Shown here: piece by piece, positions 30,569 to 41,400 of the stretch
How the letters are laid out: every line of letters begins with the position of its first letter
Numbering within the stretch: the stretch's first letter is position 1
DNA from: Euglena gracilis
Taxonomy: Eukaryota; Euglenida; Euglenophyceae; Euglenales
Assembly (NCBI GenBank): GCA_039621445.1
Contig: CP154956.1
Coordinates: 11,531,443 to 11,595,442 of the forward strand
Length of the DNA stretch: 64,000 nucleotides
Reading direction: 5' to 3'
Program-made: the position numbers and the translations under genes
Notes under the pieces: generated by a model
Database searches by the model: none
Told to the model about the DNA's origin: nothing
The model's input: the letters and a program-made list of their open reading frames with translations, nothing else

Positions 30569-30880
30569 CAGAGGATTCCATATGGGACGTTCCATGCAGG
30601 ATTTTTTCCGTTAAGGACCGCCCCTTGAGGACCGCCCTTTGGCCTAAGGGACGGCCAGCGTCCAGTCTGGCAGTGAATGGGATCGAGAATTGAATAGTCA
30701 GAAAACTCATTTTTTGACGTTTTGGGTGGATGGCCGATGGTCCAAGAATGCCAGACATCGCCTTTTACCCCCTGAAGTCAATCCATTTTTACCAGAATAG
30801 CGCCGTTTTTCGGACATTTTCCTGCAATTTTTGCATTGAATTTGCTGGGACGGGAAATTTTTTCAGGACCAGGTCGGTTG
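30569..30880. mobile_element. degenerate copy of hAT-like MITE family A
   Basis: The left end cagaggattccatatgggacg aligns with CAGGGCGGTCCATAAGGGACG. The 'gttaaggaccgccccttgaggaccgccc' block, the 'tttttgacgttttgggtggatgg' block and 'gctgggacggga' follow in family order. The right terminus is decayed and no duplication is recognisable. Confidence 0.65.
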
Positions 30881-31048
30881 CAGAGAGGACTTCGACATTT
30901 TGCAATTCCTTTGGGCGTCTTTGCGTCTTTTTTTTTTGACCTTGCTTCGTGCCAGTCCCAAATTGGTCACTCACAACTGCATAGTTGTCAATGCTATATT
31001 GGTCAAGAGCAATGCATGATTAATGCAATGGCTGGCTGGTTTAACGTT

Positions 31049-31139
31049 CCCCCCCTTGTCCTTGACACGCCGTGTCCATGACACACCTCCCGTGTCAACC
31101 TCACTGTCCCGTGCTTTGGCGTGCCAAGGACAAGGGGGG
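31049..31139. repeat. 91-bp inverted repeat (snap-back)
   Basis: Arms CCCCCCTTGTCCTTGaCACGCC and GGCGTGCCAAGGACAAGGGGGG enclose GTGTC/GACAC-rich DNA. Probably another small foldback element. Confidence 0.7.
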
Positions 31140-31995
31140 AATATAGCACCCTGAGGTCATATTCTCCCCAAGACTCCTTCAAATGTCAGGGTTCAAATGC
31201 ATCAAAGGTGGAGCAGCCTGCCAAACGTACATGCATAAACACCGCATCAATACTCACAGACTCAAAGCCAGGCCTGAAAGAAGGGGACCACGTTGGTGCG
31301 TCATGCACAGGCATCCAAGCTCAAGGCTCCTTCTGCCTCCTCTTTCATCCCGCGTCTTTGCAGGTCTTTTCCTCTTCCCTGTTGTGCACACAATGAGCAC
31401 CAATCAACCCATCACACTGCTTCTTTGTTTGATCTTCAGACACGTGTGCTTGCTTGCAGGCCTGTTGCATTATTTCTGTAAGCTGTTAAATAATAGAATT
31501 ATAATAAATGAAAAATAAAATGACAAATAACAGTAGTAATAATAATAACGAAAAAAATAAAGAATGAGTGAGTGAGTGGATGAATGAGTGAATCAAGGCT
31601 GCACGCCACGTCGAAAATCGTTCACCCGGACCGCGCCACTGGACACGGGGGGAGGGTCCCACCCATCCCAGACCAGAGGGGGGGGGGTCCCCACTCCTCC
31701 AATTCCCCCACCTGCTTTTATATCACACCCTGCCCAGGGGTTCAGCCAGCTGCCAGGTCTGCTTTCTGCCAGGGGTTCAAGCGGCCACTTTCGATGCGTC
31801 GACGCACTGATGCTCCGTCCAAGACCATTTTTCAGGAAATGCGCAGCCGGGGGCATTCTGGGCAGGGGAGGAACGTTGGAAGTGCCAAAGCATACTCCCA
31901 GGACGAAGGCACTGGCCATTGGGCACTGCCCAGAGGCCATTTTAGAGTGTTTTGAAACTTAGCTGGGTCCCAACCCGCCCCACCCCCTAAGGGGC
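31140..31995. other. intergenic, nothing recognised
   Basis: Moderate GC; short AATAATAA and GAGTGAAT repeats at 31530-31600. Open frames at 31121-31518 and 31584-31962 show no domain. Confidence 0.35.
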
Positions 31996-32009
31996 GTCAT
32001 GTTGGTGGC

Positions 32010-32010
<1 letters not shown>

Positions 32011-32049
<39 letters not shown>

Positions 32050-32120
32050 CATATGTTATACATATACATATATTATATTATATATGTATATGTATATGTA
32101 TATATACATATATACATGTA
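32011..32120. repeat. (TA)n and TATACA microsatellite
   Basis: 15 TA units followed by about 80 bases of TATA/CATA variants. Confidence 0.9.
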
Positions 32121-32596
32121 CATGGCATCGCTAATTTACTCCCCCCCTGGGGGGGGGGGCGCAGTTGTACCTACCAGGGATTTTGGCCCCCCAGGTAAAA
32201 CTACTGGGACCCCCCTTGTTTATCTTGGGGAAACGGCCGGTGGGGTAAGTATGGGGTTATTTTCAGGAATAGGGTACGGTTAGGGTTTGGGGTTTGGGTA
32301 AGGGTGATGAATTTGGGGTCAGGGTTAAGGGAAATTGGCAGTTGGGCCAGATTTCGGCTTAATTTAGGCCGAATTTCAGGTCCAATTCTTTGTATGAATT
32401 TCGACCTGATTTCGGCCTGAATTTTTTCCCTAAAACGTAACCCTGACCCTGTTCCTGATTTAACCCTAACCCTAATCCCAGAATTAACGGAAGTAGTGCA
32501 AATTGGTAGCGCAAAATCCAAAAGTTGGAGTTGGTGAAAGAAGTTGGACCCCCCACTTCCAGGTTAAACTTTTGGGCCCCAGTTAATTAGCGTTGC

Positions 32597-32619
32597 CATG
32601 TGTGTGTGTGTGTGTGTGC
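32597..32619. repeat. (GT)n microsatellite
   Basis: Eleven GT units upstream of the 32823 MITE. Confidence 0.9.
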
Positions 32620-32822
32620 ATTCAGGCATTTACATTTCCTATTGGACGCACTTTGTCTTTGTCGTCAAGTGAGTGGTGCAGAACGTCATTGTTGGAATAC
32701 GTGGGTAATTTCGTTGTGAGCAGTGTGTTGTTGTTGCAGTGCTATGGGACGATGGATGGTGGGCGGCGTGCTGCAAGCTCCAGTGAAAGTGCATTGTTGC
32801 ATCATGGCAATGGGCGTTTCAT

Positions 32823-33120
32823 CAGGGCGGTGTTTAAGGGACGGGAAAGGTATTTTCGTTTCCCAAGGACCACAACCCCCCTCTGGGCCAAAGGGCCGGT
32901 CCGGGGCTTGAACGGAGTCGAAAACCAAAAAGTTTCAAATTACATTTCTTGACGCTTTGGCTGGTTTGGCAAAGGTGTAACGATGCCAGAAATCAGATTT
33001 TTTCCTGAAGTCGACCTGTTTTCGCCAAATAAAAAAGTTACATTTTTGTCCATTTTTTTCTTGTGGTTTTTTAGTTGAATGCAGAGTTTTTTTTCCCTAT
33101 TTCCTCAAGGACCGTCCCTG
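32823..33120. mobile_element. 298-bp hAT-like MITE (family A), perfect 8-bp TSD
   Basis: Ends CAGGGCGGTGT and GGACCGTCCCTG (inverted, slightly diverged). Duplicated target CGTTTCAT at 32815-32822 and 33121-33128. Interior collinear with 44217-44522 (cttgaacggagtcgaaaacc, ttgacgctttggctgg, ...). No coding capacity. Confidence 0.85.
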
Positions 33121-33179
33121 CGTTTCATGATCTCCGCCCTGGATCTGGCTCATGCTTCACCCTGAGCCTTGTGTTGTGT

Positions 33180-33470
33180 TACCCGCCCCCCCCCCCCTTT
33201 GTCGTACGACCACCCCTCATTTACGACCACCCCCCCCCCGGTCACAGGTTGCAGGTCATGGGGGTGTTATGACCCCCCCCCCTGGTCACAGGTTGCAGGT
33301 TACGAAAAATTTAACACCACTTCACCTACGGCCGCCCCCTCATTTACGACCACCCCCCGGTCACAGGTTGCAGGTTATGGGGGTGTTACGACCAACCCCC
33401 CCGGTCACAGGTTGCAGGAACCCGGTCATACGACAGGGGGGCGGGGGGCGGGTAGGATCAGGGGGAGGTG
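33180..33470. repeat. about 46-bp tandem repeat, GGTCACAGGTTGCAGG type
   Basis: Units of C-run + ggtcacaggttgcaggt(t/c)atgggggtgttatgaccac, with a gtcgtacgac palindrome at each side. A second array of the same family lies at 45305-45710. Confidence 0.8.
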
Positions 33471-35300
33471 GGCGTAGCTGAAAAGAATGAGATCGTTTGC
33501 AAGTTTGCTGTTGTTGCTTTAAGTTATTAAAGTTGTTCACTTGAGAGATTTGGATGCGAGGTGGAATAAAAACGTTGAATTTCAGAGTTTTTTGGCCCCA
33601 TAATATAATAACATGGCCCGGAGGTAATTCAACTGAGGCATGGTCGCTGATCCCCACACGAATTGGCAAACCGGCCATTTCATCCGACCCAAACGGTGGC
33701 CACGAGGTGGCGGGCATGCGGGTTCACCATTGGCTGTCTCCCAGACTTCCCCTCCGGGCGCTGTTCCGCCCAGTGAAAGGATCTGCAGCCAAACAGCAAA
33801 GGGTGCAGGGTCCTGCTCTGCACCAAACTGATTGCTTTTGGACCATAAAATCACTTAAGCACTGGCCGAACCCCCCCCCCCCCGGGTGACTGGTTTTTTC
33901 AGAGTGACTGGGTTTTTGGCCCGGACCCCCCGGGGGGGGGGGTCGGCAAAAAACCACAAAAGTGACCTGGTGCCGAAGACGCCAGAAAATTTTTGGCCAT
34001 TTTTTCCCCCTTGGGTTCCAGAGTGGCCGACCCCCCCCCCCGGGGGTAGTGACTGACTGGTTTCCCGAGAAAAAGTGACTGACTGGTTTTTCGAAGAGTG
34101 GAGTGACCCCCCCTCCTCCCCCGGGGGTCGTTAAAACATTGTACGTTTTGGACTCTTGCGAGCAAGGGGCTATCCCTTTGGGGGATCTGGTCACCAAATT
34201 GTAGCATTTCAGTTTCTGAAAGTTTCACGGGATTATTTGATATTTGTGCCATTGAGGGAGAGCGTTTAGTGAATGCTTTGCAGATGAAAGGGATCAGGAC
34301 CCTTGTGCTATTTTTGTTCAACAATCAAAATTTGTCTCTTATTGTGGATTGAGAGTCTGCCTGAGATGAATGAGTTGGCTTCAAAGTTCACCCGCAACAG
34401 GCATTTGTACATCGACCAGAAATGGTTCGAAAATAATCGAAGTTACAGTGTGGTTGGTAAATTTTCGTTCGCCGGTGGATGGTAATTTTCGGTCTTTGAA
34501 ACAATCGAAAATAGTTGTTTCCACAAAAATTTCCATTTTCCTTTCAACGCTCATCCAACCTCTCTGAGCGAGTCAGGTAACTGTTTTGACAGTCCATTGT
34601 GACTGCTCAAGACCAGATATGACCATCGTCCAGCTGAGAGCAATATGGGAAAGGCAATGCATTCAATATTGCGCATATGAAAGCTTTCGCCCCAAAGGCT
34701 GCACAAACAGAATGTTGCTTAAATTTGCACTTCGAGCGATTGAACCTCAACAGGCTACATGAAAGTGGGGGATCACATCGGAACCAGTCAATCACTTAGT
34801 CACTGGCCGACTGGGAGGTGGGTGACTGGTTTTTTCAGAGTGACTGACTGGTTTTTGGCCTGGACCCCCTCCCCCCCGGGGAGGGGGCGGCAAAAAACCA
34901 CTAAAATGACCCGGCGCCAAAGGCGCTGGAAAAAATTTTGGCCTTTTTTTCATGTTTTTGGTCAAATTTCCTTTGGATTCCAGAGTGGCCGACCCCCCGG
35001 GGGGTAATGACTGGCTGGTTTCCCGAAAAAAGTGATTGACTGGTTTTACGAAGATTGCATTGACCCCCTCCCTCCCCCCCTCCGATCGGTCGACAAAAAA
35101 AATTGTATGATCGGAACCAGTCAGTTAATTTTTTTTGAATTTTGTCGTACCATCCTTCATCAAAGGCTTTCATATGCGCCAACCCATTACCTCGCCTTTC
35201 TCATATTACTCTGCAGCTATTCATTTTGCAACATAACCTTTGGAGGTGCCTCTGTGTCACATTCAACCAGGCCATTTTCGGTCTGTGTTCGATTTTTTTT
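33471..35300. other. upstream of the K+ channel; MITE fossils
   Basis: Two copies of the 'tgactgactggttttt ... ggcaaaaaaccac ... ggcgcc' family (33850-34145 and 34786-35100), each with GGCGC-type palindromes and C/G-run stems. 33550-33850 is a repeat-poor, coding-looking stretch without an identified product. First exons of the channel may lie here. Confidence 0.4.
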
Positions 35301-35312
35301 GGTCGTTTTCAG

Positions 35313-35459
35313 GACTCTCACCTATGTATCGATGAAAATGGACGAAGTATACGTGCCTGCCGACAAATGGACTGTACGGGCCCTGGTGGTGGTGTTTTTG
35401 TATTTGATTGCTGCCATGCTTTTGTTTCGATTTGCAGAGAAGGGAAAACAGACCCCCAG
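35313..35459 (+). CDS. K+ channel exon, M1 helix
   Basis: Acceptor gttttcag (35311-35312) followed by G. Reads MKMDEVYVPADKW, TVRALVVVFLYLIAAMLLFR, FAEKGKQTP: a first transmembrane helix with the 'LxxxYLxxxxxxFxxxE' pattern of TPK M1. Donor GT (CCCCAG|GTTGAC). The start codon may be ATG 35332 or lie in an earlier exon. Confidence 0.65.
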
Positions 35460-38400
35460 GTTGACTGAACAAGACACAAACCACAAACCACCCCTGCTGG
35501 ACCCCCAACCCTTGACACCTTTTTCCCAACCAGCTCCTTTTTCCAGCCACTGGCTGGACTCACTGGAGTCTTGAAGGAATCCCTGTGAATGATACAGTGC
35601 GGACAAAAATTACGGGAAACAAAAATTACGGGAAAAATTATGTGAAAATTTTAGGAAAAATTTTGATTTTTCGATAAATTTTTGGGAAGATTTTTGTTTT
35701 AGAATCAAAAAGCAATGGTGGCCAGTTGTGTGAAGTGATCCGGGACAGAATAAATTGTTTCCTCCCAGATTTTTCCAATGGAATCTTTGGCACTGCCACG
35801 TGCAATCCTCGAAGCATCTCAAGGACATCCACAAACTTGGGATGACAACTGCACCAAGGTTGTTACGTAGCTGAATTAATGGTGCCCCATTTGCCCACAC
35901 TGCGAAAGCGCAAATATGCACTCATTGCTGAATTCGGTGTTTGACTCGTTGCTGTAGTACCTTAGTTGGGTGCATAGTCAGTGTTTCATCTGTCAAACAC
36001 TGTCGGCATCACTGGACCGCCTCTCTGCCGCAGTCATCCGTCGATCGTGGGACACCACTGGCATTCCGCGTTCCTCTGGGCTGTGTCCCTTCTGCTGTCC
36101 CCATGGTCCAGATCAGGCTTTTTTAAAATGGTTCCCAAAGTCCTTGTGACTCGTGGAAATATACCTTCCTGATCTACAACCACAACTTGGTTCTCTGGTT
36201 TATTGGTTTGCCCTTTATCCCATTCATTAGTTCTTTTCTTCATCATCCACAACCATTCCCGAAAGACGTGCAGCAATGTGAGCAGTTCTAGCCTGCGTTC
36301 AACCTGCCAATAACCGCTCCGTTGTCGGTAAGTTTGGAAAGTCTCACAAAAAGCCTGACAGAAGTAATGCAGGCCACATTGCAGCCGGAAACCCTCCATC
36401 GCTGTGAGTGTGGCGAGCACACCGCTCGAAAATGTGTGATCTGCAACTGCCATGTGTGTGTGATGGCTGTTTCCCTGACCATTCATTTGTAGTTTGCCCT
36501 TCGTAGACCATGGTGTCCGTGTCCTACGATGTCGCTTCGCTTTGCCTTGGCTCAAAGGAGGCGTTGAAACACTACGATGAAAATAAATTTTGGGGAAAGT
36601 TTTTTGGGAAATTTTGGTGCTTTCCCAAAAATCTTGTTTCCCGTAATTTTTGTCCGGGCTGTATTCGCCTGTGTTTGCATTATTTTTCCCTGATCCACCA
36701 ACCCATCCACCGCCAGATGATTTTGTCCTTCTCGCGCCTGTTATGTTTGGAAATCCAGCCCCTCCTTCTTCTGGGGTGCAAGCAAATGTTTGATGATAGA
36801 AAGCGCAAACGCCTTCGGTGGCTGATCGGAAATTTGTTGGAGGTGTCTGTTGTTGGGGCTCTGCACCCGACAATTTGGAGGCGATGTATTTTGCAGTCGT
36901 CAGCCTGACCACTGTGGGCTACGGAGATTTGCACCCTGTTCGGCGGTGCGCTTGTCTGGTCTTCTTTTCGGACAATCTGTTCATTCTTTATTTGCAGAGT
37001 CCCTCCCCTATAAAATGATTTTGCATTACCTCCGAGTGCTGCACTCCAGGGAAATGGAACAGGAGGAAGGCTAAAAAGGATGTGCAGAAATAATTTTGCC
37101 CCCCTGCACAGGAATACCTGAAAAGAGACGTCTCCTGCTTGAAAAGCTGTAGATTGCAGGTGGAAAATTCCCTCCATCAATTTTTTGTCACTTTGTCCAA
37201 AAAAAAATCGCCTGAAAACACGGTTTCGGGCTACTTTGAGCCTCAAAATTTTTTTCCGGAAGTGGGGGTCTGGATCACTCCCCCCCACTTGCTAAATACC
37301 CTGTGCCTGTGAGTACCCTGTGCAGGGCGCCGAAGGGGGCACAAAAACCAGGACCTCCATCCAGCACCTCCTTTTCCATCCCTGGACGACCCCCCATCCT
37401 TTGCTTTACTTCCCGTCCAGCAGCCAAAGGACTGGGCAAGGATTGGTTGAAAATGGTTTCAAGAAGTCTCCACATTACAGCACACCCATTTGCTGATTTT
37501 GGGGCTTTCTTAGTTTCTCTTGTGCCGTTTACCCCAGTTCCCAGTTTTCAGGGGGGACCCTCAAACTACCAACACTGGGGGGGGGGGGTGCCTGCCTGGG
37601 CAGGCACCCCAAGGCATAGGGCACGTGGCCAAATGTGTGGGCGCTCGTCCATGACACTTCCGGCACGTAAGCCCAGAAAGGCCCATTTTGGGGGCATTTT
37701 TTGGCCCCCGACCCCCCCCCGTGTGCAGTGTGGCTGTTTGTTTGGTGCTTTTCATCCCCTCTTCTGGCCTGGCGCTGTTTTCCGTGTTGTTTGGCGCTGT
37801 TTTTCGCCTCTCGCTCTTTTTGTCTGTGTGTGCGGAGGTGGCCGGAGCCTGGCGGGACGTACCTTGTTCATGATGCCAGCCACCAAGCGTCCGTCAGGCA
37901 CATACTCCACTTCAGTTGGGGGGGGGCCAGGGGTTTTTTTTAGTCTTGGACACCATCCCCCGGGGGGGGGGGTAGGGTGGGTGGGTCCCTTGGACCCCCT
38001 CCCCCCTGGGGGGGGGGGTCGGGGTAGGGGCTGGTGGATATATCTTTTTCGGCGCCTTTGGCGCGAAAATTTTTGAAATGGGTGCTATTTTTAGCATTTT
38101 GGGCCATTTCGGGCAATAGTGGGTGGGTCCCCCGGGCCACCCCCCCTTCCCCCGGAGGGGCCCACCCCAGGGGGTGGGTGGGTGGGGCCTTAAAAAAGCC
38201 CCTGGGGGGGCACCCAATTTTTCCAATCATTTTTTACCCATCATTTTTGTTTCCCGTCATTTTTTGTCCAAATGAAGCCTCTGAAATCAAAAGGGTATAG
38301 CTGTATTCCTTGTCTGGACCGAGGTCCGCAAAAATTCCAAAAGCTTCCATTCTGGGCCAGGCTTGTGCTTAGTCGGGTGCCTACCCCACGGGGAGGGGGG

Positions 38401-41400
38401 GTGCTGGGGGGCAGGCGCCCCTTAGCACCCCATCCGACCCCCCCCCCCGGGGGCCATAGCAGGCACCCCCTTCTGACCCCGGCACGAAGGCGCTGGGGAC
38501 CCAGGAAAAGGCCATTTTCAATGAAAATTTTTTGTGTTCCCCCCCGGACCCCCCGGGTGGGTGTGCCTGCCAGGGGCAGGCACCCTACAGCACCCACCCC
38601 CCTCCCCCCTGGTTGGTAAGCACAAGCCTTATTCTGGCACTGGGGAGTGCTGCGCACTGCTTTGCATTAAATTAGCTGCGGCCTCTAACTACTACCCCAC
38701 CCCAGGGGGATGGGGTGACACCCGGTTTTCCATCATTTTTGTTCCGGTCAACTGAGGTGGGCGACCGCGTCAGCACCAGCAACCTGGTGCGGTCCGCTTT
38801 GGCCCCGCCAGCCATGGGCCGCCGGCCCCTGACCGCAGCACCGCTAAGGTGGGCTGCATCCTCCTGGCGTACACCGCCGTCTCCCTCCTCGCCCTCGCCA
38901 TCGGTCGGGCATTATTTTTTTTAAAAAATAAATACTTTAAGGCACTTTTTTCAATTTTTTTTTTGGAATTTCAAAAGCATTTTCAAGCATTTAAGGCTTT
39001 TTAGGCCATTATTCTCCAGGGCTGTCAGGGCATCAAACCAATTTAGTTTTATTTTGCAACAGTTTGATTTGCATGTGGCACAAAATAAAAAAAAAGTCAA
39101 AAACACATTTTTTGAGTTTTGATTGGATAGGCAATGCTCCGGCGACGCCAGAAATCATTTCTCTTCCCAGAGTTGCCCATTTTTGCAGAGATTTTGCAGT
39201 TTCACCTTGCTTGGTCGGAGAAAATCCTGCAGTCCAAAAATTAAAGGCAATTTAGGGCATTTTGAGGTGTTTTTTTTTTCAGGCGCAAAAAAATAATCCT
39301 GCCCTCGGCTTTCTGCTGGACCGCCTCCTCACTGCCGCTGCCCCGGCCAAGAAGCAGCCCCCATGGCGGGTGGCGGGGGAGCTGGTCGCCACCCTCTTCG
39401 CCATCCTCTTGCCCAGTCGCATGGCCCTTCCCGAGTCCTGCCCCTCTCCTTCGGCAAAAAAAGTGAGATACACCCCCATTTTTGTGTCTTTGGCTGGGCG
39501 GCACTGGCTATTTTCTTTGGTGACCCCTGGGACATGCCTTTTTTGGCGGGGGTTTTTTGCCTTGTCGCACTTTTTCGACAATGTGAAACGGCAGCCATAA
39601 ATTCTCCTGGGCAGTCCCAAAGGTTTAAATCCCCCTAAAAATGTTGCCCCCATTTTTCACGAACTGCCACAGAAAATGGCTGAGTTTTCCTGGGAGGTGG
39701 AACCATATTTTGTGCAAATTTTACATGAATTCTACCATGTTCGGATTGAAAACAGAAGGGAAAACGCCAAATTGCACTTTTTTCAACAAAAATTCTACCC
39801 ACCATTGGTTTTTGATGTTGTTCAAGATAGATCCAATGCATTTTGCAGTCAAAAATTCACACCCAAAAAAGAGCGAGAATTTTTGCCAAATAATACTCCC
39901 CCCCCCTGAGGTTTCGGCCTACCAAATAACATTCCTGGGGGGGATATTATTTGGGGAGGCTTTCAATAGTCCCAATAGTTTAGTGAGAGGGGAGGTCTAT
40001 TTGAGGGCAAGCTGAAGGGTGTTTCGCTGACATTATTATTATTTTTTGTCGATTGCAGGCACAAGGTTGGGGTTACAGTTATTCTGAGGAATAAGCCTGA
40101 TGAAAGGGTAAGGCCTAGGAGGACACTTAGTATAGCTGTCGTTGTCAGGGTGTTGCTTAAGAAATTTTTCATTTTTTGTGCAATTGCTCAAATATTTTTA
40201 CCTGCAAATTTGAATGCCTAAAAAGGCACATTGCACATTCATAGGATTCCCCATTTTCCCCTGGTTTTTTGTCAGGTCTTTGGGGTGCCGGTGGCATGTG
40301 AAGCCCAAGAGGCTGGTACGCTCAGGGTTCGAGAGTGTTTGGCGGGAAACCGCGGTGCGTTCCAGCGGCCAGCGGCTGATGCCAGCCGGAGCCCTGCCTT
40401 ACAGTGCCCTGGAGGGGCACGGCTGGCTGGACGGCCTGTACTGGGCCAGCAGCACGGTGACCACCGTGGGGTTCAGCGACGCCCATCCCACCCATCTGTG
40501 GCCCGGCATGCAGGGGTTATTTTTCAGGCAGATATATTTTCTTTAAAAAAATTAAGGTTTTTTATTTTTTTCAGTTTTATTTTCATTCAGTGTTTCAAGG
40601 GCAGTCCAAGGATGGTCAGGGTACCAAAAATTGAAGCCGCAAAATACCAGAAAATCCACTAATTACACAAAAAATTCCTGACTCAAAATTTGTGGTGGAC
40701 CGCATTTATTGCCCATTTTGGCCCATTTTTGCAACATTGGAGTTGCAAAAACTGTCCTAACCATAACCGGTAACAAAGGGCAGCTGGACAGGAAGGAAAA
40801 CTCGTTGATTGGGGGGGGAGAAGTCAAGACATGGTCTCTGCAAAACCCAAATAATTTTTATGAGCCGCATTGTCGTTGCCAGGCTTCTTTTTAACTCGGA
40901 AGGACCCCAAGGGGGGAGACAGGTTTGTGTCCAAATGGCTGGGCATGGTCCCAACCACAATTTTCCCTGTCAAAGCTTTCGAAAAATTTGATTAAATTAA
41001 CTGACCTTGAACTTGATTAAACTTAACTCGATTAAATTAAATTTATTAAATTGAATCACTTGACCTAATTAAATCGGAGAAATGAAATTTTGAGACAAAC
41101 CAAATTTTATGGACGGAGCTCCCAAAAATTTTCAGGGAGGTAGAAAATGATGGGGGTTTTCTTGGTAACTTGATAGCTTGGTAACAACAAGACAGGTACC
41201 GTGCTGACCCACACAACAGGTGGGTGGAGTGGACCCCCCCTTTTAAGACCCTTTGGGGGGTCTTAAAAGGAAGCCTGAGCGGTGCATGGATGGTTCCAAG
41301 TCACCTGGGGGTCGCATTTTTGCTGTCTTCTTCATCCTGATTGGCACCCTGCTGACGGCCCGCGCCCTCAGCAAACTCACCCGGATTCCTCTCCACCCCG

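Noticed and set aside
32275-32480. Interstitial telomere (ttagggttt / aaccctaaccctaa)
   Set aside because: Only two or three irregular units at each side of an inverted repeat; not a telomere array.
33481-33850. Possible LINE endonuclease fragment on the - strand (GISDHASVEL)
   Set aside because: Only one loose motif (SDH) with frameshifts around it; insufficient to call.
36034-36912. 292-codon ORF on the - strand inside the Tc1/mariner-like element
   Set aside because: Extends beyond the element end into the pore 1 exon in antisense. No transposase motif; open frame by chance.
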